NCBI GenBank assembly: GCA_002418205.1
Contig: DIDP01000006.1
Span: forward strand, 1 to 12,289
Direction: 5' to 3'
Length of the DNA: 12,289 nucleotides
From: Anaerolineales bacterium UBA5797
Lineage (GTDB): Bacteria; Chloroflexota; Anaerolineae; Anaerolineales; Villigracilaceae
The position numbers were made by a program, and so were the translations under genes. Of this stretch, positions 1-6,760 are shown piece by piece. The first letter of the stretch is position 1. The number at the start of each line of letters is the position of its first letter. The notes below the pieces were generated by a model. That model worked only from the letters and a program-made list of their open reading frames with translations. It did not search any database and had not been told where the DNA came from.

Positions 1-84
1 TTTTCTCGTCAATTCGGTAAGGAAAATGCAACCGATCAATCTTATCTTTTGATAAACTTGCCTGAAAGACAATTAAATCCATGA
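1..84 (+). CDS. Possible 3' end of an upstream gene (partial)
   Basis: One plus-strand frame is open from the left edge through 27 codons and stops with TGA at 82-84, overlapping the ATG of the next gene as ATGA. The same 4-base overlap joins the two ABC genes, so a co-transcribed upstream gene is plausible. The encoded tail ends in LINLPERQLNP and I do not recognise it. Against it: the stretch is only about 34% GC and its third codon positions are mostly A or T, unlike the genes downstream. It may instead be an AT-rich promoter region. Confidence 0.3.
   Translation, partial: FSRQFGKENATDQSYLLINLPERQLNP
42..78 (+). promoter_or_regulatory. Possible promoter/operator before the ABC exporter genes
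   Basis: A short dyad TTATC-TTTT-GATAA lies at 42-55. Within it TTGATA (49-54) could serve as a -35 box, with a poor -10 candidate TTAAAT at 73-78 after 18 bases. The exporter ATG at 81 has no good Shine-Dalgarno sequence; the best is GAAAG about 13 bases upstream. The signal is weak, and if 1-84 is coding it may be chance. Confidence 0.25.
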
Positions 85-1835
85 CCCATATTCGAAAACT
101 TATACACTTTATCAAGCCCTATTGGAAATGGAGCGTCATTTCCCTTACGCTGCTCACATTGGTAGTCTTCATTGACCTTGCCATCCCACGCCTGATCCAG
201 CGCATCATCGATCAGGGCATCAACGGCAATAACATGCAGGTGGTCATCTCAACGACCGTCATTATGTTGAGCCTTTCCCTATTACAGGTAATGTTTGCAT
301 TGGGGAACAACCACTTCTCCATTCAGGTCGGCGAGAGTGTGGCACGCGATATTCGCGAAGCGCTGTTTCTCAAGATTCAGTCGTTCTCCTTCGGCAACCT
401 CGATCACCTCAATACGGGACAGTTGATGGTGCGCCTCTCCAGCGACACGAACGCGTTCCAGCGTGTGGTGCAGGTCTCGCTTCGCATTGGCACGCGCGCG
501 CCGCTGCTGATGCTGGGAAGCCTGATCCTGATGTTCGTCACGGACAGCCGCCTGGCGTTGATGGTCATGCCCGTGTTGCTTGTGACCTTTGGCGTGATCG
601 TGTTTTTCGTCACTCGCATGGGGCCGTTGTTCATTCTGGTTTTGCAAAAACTGGATCGGCTCAACACGGTTCTACAGGAAAACATTGCTGGCGTCCGTCT
701 GGTCAAGGCGTTCGTCCGCGCAGATTTCGAGAACGAACGCTTTGCGGAAGTCAACGAGGATTACACCGACCAGAACGTCCGCGTGATGCGCTTCATGGCA
801 ACACTCTTCCCGATCATGGGACTGCTGGTGAACATCGGCATGGTGATCGTCATCTGGGCGGGTGGGATCCAGTCGATTCGCGGCGATGTTTCAGTGGGAA
901 AGATCGTGGCGTTCATCAATTATCTTCAGACCACGATGGGACCGCTGGGTATCATGGTCATGCTGGCAAATGTCGTCGCGGCAGGAACTGCCTCTGCGGA
1001 ACGCATCAACGAAGTGCTGGATACTGTGCCTGAAGTGCAGGACGCGCCCGAAACGCTGAGTCTGCCTGAGGGGCGCGGTCAGCGGATTCGGTTCGAGGGG
1101 GTGAACTTTCGCTATAACGGGATCAATAACGGGTCCGTCTTGCGAGGCGTGGAGCTGGTCGCAGAGCCAGGTCAGACCGTAGCCATCCTGGGCGCAACAG
1201 GCGCGGGCAAATCCTCCATCGTCAATCTTGTGCCGCGCTTTTACGATGTCGCAGGCGGAAGGGTCACGTGGAACGACATGGATGTTCGACGGGTCAAACA
1301 AAGCGACCTGCTTCAGCAAATTGGCGTTGTGCCGCAGGAGACGATCTTGTTTTCGGGTTCCGTGCGCGACAACATCCGCTACGGAAAACCCGAGGCAAGC
1401 GACGAGGAAGTGATCGCCGCGGCGGAGGCGGCTCAGGCGCATGACTTCATCATGAATTTGCCGAACGGATATGATACGCGCATCGAGGAGCGCGGCGTGA
1501 ATCTATCGGGCGGGCAAAAACAACGCATTGCCATTGCGCGCGCCATCCTGCTGCGACCTGCCGTTCTGATCCTGGACGACAGCACCAGCTCCGTGGATGT
1601 GGAGACGGAAACAAAGATCCAAAACGCGATGAAGGATTGGACGAGCGACAGCACGAGTTTTATCGTGGCGCAGCGCATCAGCACGGTGTTGCACGCCGAC
1701 AAGATCGTTGTGGTGGACGAAGGGCAGATCGTGGCGCAGGGCACGCACAACGAACTCATGAAATCCAGTCGGGTGTATCAGGAAATCTATGCCTCGCAAC
1801 TCGGCGACGGAGTCAAGCTGGAGGAGCAGGCATGA
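81..1835 (+). CDS. ABC exporter half-transporter, degenerate-site subunit (TM287/LmrC-like)
   Basis: This is a 584-residue half-transporter with an N-terminal six-helix membrane domain (about residues 15-305) and a C-terminal ATPase domain (about 335-575). Walker A is GATGAGKSS at 371-379, the Q-loop is near 419, and the signature LSGGQ at 475-479 is intact. The Walker B end reads ILDDSTSSVD, with Asp500 where the catalytic Glu is expected, and the switch loop reads VAQR, with Gln531 replacing His. In heterodimeric exporters such as TM287/288, LmrCD and BmrCD these substitutions mark the non-hydrolysing ATP site. The gene overlaps the next one by ATGA, so both are almost certainly translated together and form one exporter in the cytoplasmic membrane. 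The substrate (drug, lipid or peptide) cannot be told from sequence. The start at 81 is the first sensible ATG ahead of the typical amphipathic lead-in. Confidence 0.95.
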   Translation: MTHIRKLIHFIKPYWKWSVISLTLLTLVVFIDLAIPRLIQRIIDQGINGNNMQVVISTTVIMLSLSLLQVMFALGNNHFSIQVGESVARDIREALFLKIQSFSFGNLDHLNTGQLMVRLSSDTNAFQRVVQVSLRIGTRAPLLMLGSLILMFVTDSRLALMVMPVLLVTFGVIVFFVTRMGPLFILVLQKLDRLNTVLQENIAGVRLVKAFVRADFENERFAEVNEDYTDQNVRVMRFMATLFPIMGLLVNIGMVIVIWAGGIQSIRGDVSVGKIVAFINYLQTTMGPLGIMVMLANVVAAGTASAERINEVLDTVPEVQDAPETLSLPEGRGQRIRFEGVNFRYNGINNGSVLRGVELVAEPGQTVAILGATGAGKSSIVNLVPRFYDVAGGRVTWNDMDVRRVKQSDLLQQIGVVPQETILFSGSVRDNIRYGKPEASDEEVIAAAEAAQAHDFIMNLPNGYDTRIEERGVNLSGGQKQRIAIARAILLRPAVLILDDSTSSVDVETETKIQNAMKDWTSDSTSFIVAQRISTVLHADKIVVVDEGQIVAQGTHNELMKSSRVYQEIYASQLGDGVKLEEQA

Positions 1836-3667
1836 GCAGCGAAACATCAAAAGACCGCCCCTCCAGCGCCGATATTCGCAGAGTGACGGGGCGCGGTCCC
1901 ATGCAAATTGGGAGGATCGAGAAACCGCGCGACATACGCCGCGCGCTGGGAAGGCTCGCCGTATATCTCAGCCCATACAAATTCACCCTGGCGCTGGTGC
2001 TCATCTTTGTTTTGATCTACATCCTGCTTGGGCTGCTCGAGCCTTATTTGATCGGCCGCGCCATCGACGAATACATCTCCACCAAACAGATCAGTGGATT
2101 GGCACCGCTCGCGCTCCTGCTGCTCACCGCATACCTCTTCGATAACGTCTTCCAGGCCGCGTCTGCGTGGACGATGGCGCGCATCTCGCAGGACGCATTG
2201 CGCCGCCTGCGCCGTGACCTCTTCGGGCATCTGCAAAAATTATCCATCGCCTTCTTCGACCGTCATACCGCGGGCGAATTGATGAGCCGCCTCACCAACG
2301 ACATCGACGCCATCAACCAGGCGGTTTCGCAAAACGTGGTGTCACTCATTGCCAGCGTGTTATCCCTCGTTGGCATCATCATCGCCATGTTCGTGCTCAA
2401 TCCGTATCTTGCCATCTCTGCGCTCATCGTCGTGCCCATCATGTTCTGGTTCACCAACTTCATCGCGCGCTACACCCGCAAAGGGTTCCGCGATCTGCAA
2501 AGGGAACTCGGCGAGATCAACGGCGTGATGGAGGAATCCATCAGCGGGCAGCGCGTGGTCAAAGCCTTCCGCCGCAGTGAGACCGCCATTGAGCGTTTCC
2601 GCGCCAGCAACGAAAAGGTTTATAAAGCGGGCGTCTATGCCAACACGTACGCCCTCATGCTCATGCCGCTCACATGGGTGCTCGGCAATTTCTTCATCAT
2701 CGTGCTCGTCAGCCTCGGCGGCTATCTTGCGCTTCAGGGTCTTGCCACCGTCGGCATGATCGCCACATTCATCGGATACGCCCAGGGTTTCCTCCAGCCG
2801 CTTCGTCAACTCGCCAACATGTACAACTCGATCCAGGCCGCGCTCGCAGGAGCCGAACGAGTCTTCGAGATCATGGATACAGATGCGGAGGTGGACAACG
2901 CTTCGGACTCACCCCTGCCTGCTCCCGTCCGAGGAGAAGTTCATTTCACTGACGTCTCTTTCGGCTACCTGCCCGACACACCCATCATCAAGAACATGAC
3001 CCTCCAGGCGAAGGCAGGCCAAACCATCGCCCTCGTCGGTCCGACAGGCGCGGGCAAGACCACCATCATCAACCTGCTGACACGCTTCTATGAGATCAAC
3101 TCAGGCACGATCACGATAGACGGAAGAGACATCCGAGGCATCTCGAAAGACGACCTGCGCAGGAAACTCGGCATCGTCCTGCAAGACACCTACCTTTTCG
3201 CCGACACCGTCATGGAAAACATCCGCTACGGACGCCTCAACGCCACCGACGAGGATTGCATCCAGGCCGCCAGACTTGCGGATGCCGATCACTTCATCCT
3301 GCAACTCCCCCAAGGCTACCAGACCAGACTCTCCGAGCGCGCCTCCAACCTCAGCCAGGGACAGCGCCAACTGCTTTCCATCGCCCGCGCCATTCTCGCA
3401 GACCCGAGCATCCTCATTCTGGACGAGGCAACCTCCAGCGTGGACACGCGAACCGAAGCCCGCATCCAAAAATCACTTCTGCGCTTGATGGAGGGCCGCA
3501 CTTCCTTCGTCATCGCCCACCGCCTGTCCACGATTAAAGATGCGGACAACGTTATCGTCATTAACGACGGCGAGATCGTCGAACAGGGAACACATCAGCA
3601 ACTACTCAAAGCAAAGGGCTTCTTCCACAAGTTGTACATGAGTCAATTCAAGGGATTGGCGATATAA
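1832..3667 (+). CDS. ABC exporter half-transporter, catalytic-site subunit (TM288/LmrD-like)
   Basis: This 611-residue partner of the preceding gene starts at the ATG of the ATGA overlap, with GGAGGAG about 6 bases upstream, which decides the start. The open frame continues upstream to 1637 but that part is a shadow of the first gene. A basic cytosolic extension of about 45 residues precedes the membrane domain (about 48-335). The ATPase domain has Walker A GPTGAGKTT (403-411), Walker B ending ILILDEATSSVD with catalytic Glu532, and switch His563 (IAHR). Its signature is LSQGQ (507-511) rather than LSGGQ. Together with the Asp/Gln changes in the partner, this puts all the defects in one composite ATP site. 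The other site, built from this subunit's Walker motifs and the partner's LSGGQ, is intact. Known families of this architecture export drugs, lipids or peptides; the cargo here is unknown. Confidence 0.95.
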   Translation: MSSETSKDRPSSADIRRVTGRGPMQIGRIEKPRDIRRALGRLAVYLSPYKFTLALVLIFVLIYILLGLLEPYLIGRAIDEYISTKQISGLAPLALLLLTAYLFDNVFQAASAWTMARISQDALRRLRRDLFGHLQKLSIAFFDRHTAGELMSRLTNDIDAINQAVSQNVVSLIASVLSLVGIIIAMFVLNPYLAISALIVVPIMFWFTNFIARYTRKGFRDLQRELGEINGVMEESISGQRVVKAFRRSETAIERFRASNEKVYKAGVYANTYALMLMPLTWVLGNFFIIVLVSLGGYLALQGLATVGMIATFIGYAQGFLQPLRQLANMYNSIQAALAGAERVFEIMDTDAEVDNASDSPLPAPVRGEVHFTDVSFGYLPDTPIIKNMTLQAKAGQTIALVGPTGAGKTTIINLLTRFYEINSGTITIDGRDIRGISKDDLRRKLGIVLQDTYLFADTVMENIRYGRLNATDEDCIQAARLADADHFILQLPQGYQTRLSERASNLSQGQRQLLSIARAILADPSILILDEATSSVDTRTEARIQKSLLRLMEGRTSFVIAHRLSTIKDADNVIVINDGEIVEQGTHQQLLKAKGFFHKLYMSQFKGLAI

Positions 3668-3672
3668 AAGGC

Positions 3673-3710
3673 AACACCTGTGAGATGATACAATTCATCT
3701 CACAGGTGTT
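3673..3710 (+). terminator. Perfect 16-bp hairpin between the ABC operon and the DUF255 gene
   Basis: The arms at 3673-3688 and 3695-3710 are exact reverse complements (16 bp) around a 6-base loop, TACAAT. The hairpin begins 5 bases after the exporter stop codon and ends 2 bases before the ATG of the next gene. Only three or four T residues follow the stem, so it is an imperfect intrinsic terminator. It may also act on the downstream gene: the loop sequence resembles a -10 box and no ribosome binding site fits between the stem and the start codon. Confidence 0.6.
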
Positions 3711-3712
3711 TA

Positions 3713-5809
3713 ATGGCAAACAGACTCTCAACTTCCACCTCCCCTTATCTCCTCCAACACTCGCACAACCCCGTGGATTGGCTCCCCTGGGGCGAAGAGG
3801 CGCTGGCAAAAGCAAAGACCGAGAATAAGCCGATCTTTTTATCCATAGGCTATGCTGCGTGTCACTGGTGCCATGTCATGGCGCACGAGTCCTTTGAAGA
3901 CGAGGAGACCGCGGCGTTCATGAATGAACATTTCGTCAACATCAAAGTGGACCGCGAGGAACGCCCCGATCTTGACGCGATCTACATGCAAGCCACCGTT
4001 GCCATGAGCGGCTCGGGCGGCTGGCCCATGTCCGTGTTCCTCACGCCCGAACTCAAACCTTTCTATGCGGGCACCTACTTCCCGCCTGTGCCGCGTTACA
4101 ACATGCCGTCCTTCAAGGACGTACTGGCTGGCATTGTTCGAACGTGGCGGGAACAACCCGGTGAAGTGTTCCGTGTCGGCGATGAAGTTTCCAATCACCT
4201 GCAACAGACGCTCAGCGTAAATGCCCAGTCCGATTCGGGGTTCACACAAGCACATCTCGAGGCTGCCGCAAAGACCCTCATCGATTCCTATGATTGGGGG
4301 TATGGCGGTTGGGGCACGGCTCCAAAGTTCCCACAACCCATGACCATCGAATCCCTCCTTCGCCGCCATTATGCAGGGCATCAAGATGCACTCAAACCCG
4401 TCGTTCACGCCCTCAAAGCCATGGCGCGCGGCGGCATGTACGATGTGGTCGGTGGCGGGTTCTCGCGTTACAGCGTCGATAATTTCTGGCGCGTGCCCCA
4501 TTTCGAAAAGATGTTATACGATAATGCCCAACTCGCGCGCGCCTATCTGCATGCATGGCAGGTCACGGGCGACCCCTTCTTCCAGCGCGTCGTTACCGAA
4601 ACGCTCGACTTCATCGCCCGCGAAATGACGCACCCCGATGGCGGTTTCTATTCATCGCTCGATGCCGACTCCGAGGGCGAAGAGGGCAGGTTCTATGTCT
4701 GGAGTCTCGAAGAAATTCGTGCAACGCTCAAAGAAGATTCGGATTTCTTCGAAGCGGCTTATGGAGTTACCCCGCGTGGAAATTGGGAAGGCAGGACGGT
4801 CCTTCAGCGCGCATTGGACGATGCCTCCCTCGCCGCCCGCTTCAAAACGGACCTTGAATCTGTTCCCGTCAAATTAGCAGACTGCCATTCCAAACTTTTA
4901 TCCGTCCGAGCCGCCCGCGTCCGACCAGGAACTGACGACAAGGTTCTCACCTCGTGGAACGGCCTCAAACTGGCAACATTATCGGAGGCAAGCCGTGTCT
5001 TTGCGAGCGGAACGAAGCAATCCCCAACGAACGAAAAAGGGATTGCTTCTTCGGGGTATGGTCCTCCTCACGATAATATCTACTACAAACTGGCTACGCA
5101 CAACGCGCATTTTCTACTAAAGGAATTGCGGCCAGATGGCAAACTCAAACATAGTTGGCGCGATGGAAAGACAACCAACGAGGTCTTCCTTGAAGATTAT
5201 GCAGCCCTGATCCTTGGCTTGCTCGAACTCTACCAGACCGACTTCAATGACAAATGGTTCTCTGCCGCAAAAGAGCTGACGGACGAAATGCTCGAACTGT
5301 TCGAGGATCCCAACGGCGGCTTCTTCGACACCCCAAAAGATGGCGAACAACTCCTGCTCCGTCCAAAGGATGTGCAGGATAATGCCACCCCATCGGGCAA
5401 TGCGCTGGCATGTGAAGCGTTGCTGAAACTTGCCGAGTTTACCGGCGAGGGCAGGTACCGCGATCCTGCCGAGAAGGCGCTGCGGCTTGTCGTGGGGATG
5501 GCGACCCGGTATCCCACTGCGTTCGGCAGATGGCTGTCAGCGGCGGATACGGCTTTGGGAGGAACGAAGCAGGTTGCAGTCGTGTATGAAGCGGGCGACG
5601 AAAGCGCGGCAGAAATGATCCGATTCATCCAATCCCGATACAGACCGAACGTGATCATCGCCGCATCATCCCATCCCCCGTCGGATAACGTACCTGCTTT
5701 ATTGAAAGACCGCCCGCTCAAGGACGGACGACCTACTGTTTACGTGTGCGAGGGGTTTGTGTGTAAAAATCCCGTTACGACTTTATCAGAATTGGAGGAG
5801 TTGCTGTAA
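3713..5809 (+). CDS. DUF255 / YyaL-type thioredoxin-domain protein (SPATA20 family)
   Basis: This is a 698-residue protein of the widespread DUF255 family (YyaL in Bacillus, SPATA20 in mammals). The start is supported by the family N-terminus, TSPYLLQHSHNPVDW from residue 9. The thioredoxin-like domain carries the CHWC pair at 50-53, VDREERPDLD at 79-88 and GGWPMSVFLTP at 102-112. An alpha/alpha six-hairpin glycosidase-like domain follows, including LTSWNG at 412-417. No signal peptide is seen, so it should be cytoplasmic. Its biochemical role is not settled; a redox or carbohydrate-related role is only suggested by the folds. Residues about 431-454 look like an insertion compared with my memory of the family and coincide with a palindromic DNA element. 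There is no Shine-Dalgarno sequence: a strong inverted repeat ends 2 bases before the ATG. Confidence 0.93.
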   Translation: MANRLSTSTSPYLLQHSHNPVDWLPWGEEALAKAKTENKPIFLSIGYAACHWCHVMAHESFEDEETAAFMNEHFVNIKVDREERPDLDAIYMQATVAMSGSGGWPMSVFLTPELKPFYAGTYFPPVPRYNMPSFKDVLAGIVRTWREQPGEVFRVGDEVSNHLQQTLSVNAQSDSGFTQAHLEAAAKTLIDSYDWGYGGWGTAPKFPQPMTIESLLRRHYAGHQDALKPVVHALKAMARGGMYDVVGGGFSRYSVDNFWRVPHFEKMLYDNAQLARAYLHAWQVTGDPFFQRVVTETLDFIAREMTHPDGGFYSSLDADSEGEEGRFYVWSLEEIRATLKEDSDFFEAAYGVTPRGNWEGRTVLQRALDDASLAARFKTDLESVPVKLADCHSKLLSVRAARVRPGTDDKVLTSWNGLKLATLSEASRVFASGTKQSPTNEKGIASSGYGPPHDNIYYKLATHNAHFLLKELRPDGKLKHSWRDGKTTNEVFLEDYAALILGLLELYQTDFNDKWFSAAKELTDEMLELFEDPNGGFFDTPKDGEQLLLRPKDVQDNATPSGNALACEALLKLAEFTGEGRYRDPAEKALRLVVGMATRYPTAFGRWLSAADTALGGTKQVAVVYEAGDESAAEMIRFIQSRYRPNVIIAASSHPPSDNVPALLKDRPLKDGRPTVYVCEGFVCKNPVTTLSELEELL
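5001..5076. repeat. Palindromic REP/MITE-like element inside the DUF255 gene
   Basis: GAAGCAATCCC at 5014-5024 is the exact reverse complement of GGGATTGCTTC at 5039-5049, with 14 bases between them. Each arm continues outward into motifs I recall from dispersed bacterial palindromes: GCGAGCGGAACGAAGCAATCCC on the left (read on the other strand, GATTGCTTCGTTCCGCTCGC) and GGTCCTCCTCACGAT on the right. Roughly 72 bases, a multiple of three, are translated as residues 431-454 without a stop. Only one copy is visible here, so its repeat status is an inference from memory. Confidence 0.55.
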
Positions 5810-5818
5810 AATCAAGTC

Positions 5819-6460
5819 ATGGAACCCATCCTTCTGCAAAACTTGATAAAGCTTGGCATGGCGGTTTTGATCGGCGGGATCGTCGGCGCGGAGCGTGAGT
5901 TTCAGGATAAAGCCGCGGGCTTTCGCACGATCATCCTGATCACGGTCGGCTCGACGCTGTTCACGATCTTTTCGCTCAGCATGGACCCGGGCTTTACCCA
6001 GACGCGCATTGCCGCGAATATCGTGACGGGCATCGGTTTCCTTGGTGCGGGCGCGATCGTGCGTGAACGCGGAAAGATCGGCGGGCTTACCACCGCCGCC
6101 ACGATCTGGCTTTCCGCCGCACTGGGGATGGGAATCGGCGCAGGTGAGTTGGTCTTTGTCTCCATCGCCACCCTGGTCATCATCGTCGTTCTGCTGATCT
6201 TCCCCCACCTTGAAGACCGAATTGATCGGGTGCGTGAAGCCCGTACCTATCAAATTACATTCACCACCGGGAAGATCAACAAGATCGAAACGATCCAACA
6301 ACTGCTCAGCGAGCATTCGCTGTTTACTCTGGAGCAGCATCTGACGAAATCGGAGGCAACAGTCGAAAGCACCTGGCGGACCATTGGGACCATGAAGGGT
6401 CACGAGCGTTTTGTGGAACAGATGCTGAAGGACAAGGATATCAGGCAAATGACCTACTAG
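5819..6460 (+). CDS. MgtC/SapB-family membrane protein
   Basis: This 213-residue protein has an N-terminal hydrophobic domain of four or five helices (about residues 5-130) and a soluble C-terminal domain (about 140-213), which in this family often has an ACT-like fold. The family signatures are clear: GGIVGAEREFQDKAAGFRT (19-37) and the glycine-rich GIGFLGAGAI (71-80), followed by VRERGKIGGLTTAATIW. Relatives include MgtC, linked in pathogens to low-magnesium survival and control of F-type ATP synthase, and SapB. Most environmental members have no assigned function, so a magnesium role here is only an inference. It starts 9 bases after the DUF255 stop and in the same frame. Its best Shine-Dalgarno sequence, GGAGGAG at 5794-5800, lies inside the upstream gene 18 bases away, so expression is probably coupled to that gene. 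A terminator follows. Confidence 0.9.
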   Translation: MEPILLQNLIKLGMAVLIGGIVGAEREFQDKAAGFRTIILITVGSTLFTIFSLSMDPGFTQTRIAANIVTGIGFLGAGAIVRERGKIGGLTTAATIWLSAALGMGIGAGELVFVSIATLVIIVVLLIFPHLEDRIDRVREARTYQITFTTGKINKIETIQQLLSEHSLFTLEQHLTKSEATVESTWRTIGTMKGHERFVEQMLKDKDIRQMTY

Positions 6461-6478
6461 GCGCAGAGGCATTAAAGC

Positions 6479-6505
6479 AAATGGCTCCCGGTTCGGGAGC
6501 CATTT
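6479..6505. terminator. Hairpin terminator between convergent mgtC-like gene and tatA
   Basis: A 12-bp perfect stem (6479-6490 with 6494-6505) closes a 3-base loop. On the plus strand T residues run from 6503 to 6508, a classic intrinsic terminator for the MgtC-family gene. On the minus strand the same hairpin lies just past the tatA stop codon and is followed by an interrupted T tract (TTTGCTTT), so it probably ends both converging transcripts. Confidence 0.88.
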
Positions 6506-6509
6506 TTTG

Positions 6510-6698
6510 TTACTTCGGTTCGATATTGCCATTCGAGTCAGTCGACTGATCATCCTTTTTGTCACCGCCCAAACCATCGCGAAATGACTTGATGCCTTTG
6601 CCGAGTTCGCCGGCGATCTTGCCAATCCGCCCGGGACCGAACAACAGCAGCACGATGACAAGGATGATGATCCATTCCCAACCACCTAAACGAAACAT
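6510..6698 (-). CDS. tatA: Twin-arginine translocase subunit TatA/TatE family
   Basis: This 62-residue protein has the full TatA layout. A short N-terminus with Glu8 leads into one membrane helix (about residues 8-20, ending VLLLFGPG). A hinge and an amphipathic helix follow (RIGKIAGELGKGIKSFRDGL, 24-43), then a charged, disordered tail. TatA oligomers form the pore that moves folded proteins with twin-arginine signals across the cytoplasmic membrane. TatB is less likely because the tail is very short. The start is fixed by AAGGAG 8-13 bases upstream. No tatC is in the window, so its partner must lie elsewhere. It follows fabH by 57 bases on the same strand and may be the last gene of the fabF-fabH transcript. 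A TATAAT at 6755-6760, overlapping the fabH stop, could give it its own promoter. Confidence 0.93.
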   Translation of the reverse strand: MFRLGGWEWIIILVIVLLLFGPGRIGKIAGELGKGIKSFRDGLGGDKKDDQSTDSNGNIEPK

Positions 6699-6754
6699 AA
6701 TCTACTCCTTTTTCGATTTCGGTTCTATCGTACCACAATCAGGATTAATTCACC

Positions 6755-6760
6755 ATTATA
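6755..6760 (-). promoter_or_regulatory. Possible -10 box for tatA
   Basis: The minus strand reads TATAAT here, overlapping the fabH stop codon, about 57 bases before the tatA start. I find no convincing -35 box at 16-18 bases, so it may be chance. Confidence 0.25.

Noticed and set aside
891..1442. Minus-strand frame of 183 codons opposite the first ABC gene
   Set aside because: It is a shadow of the exporter coding sequence, with no ribosome binding site and no protein-family pattern.
1637..1831. Upstream extension of the second ABC gene
   Set aside because: The 65 extra residues overlap the first ABC gene in another frame and do not look like a transporter. The ATG at 1832 has an ideal ribosome binding site and an ATGA overlap.
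5786..6685. Long minus-strand frame of 299 codons across the MgtC gene
   Set aside because: It is antisense to the clear MgtC-family gene, the terminator and tatA in another frame, shows no family motifs, and is rich in residues typical of shadow translation.
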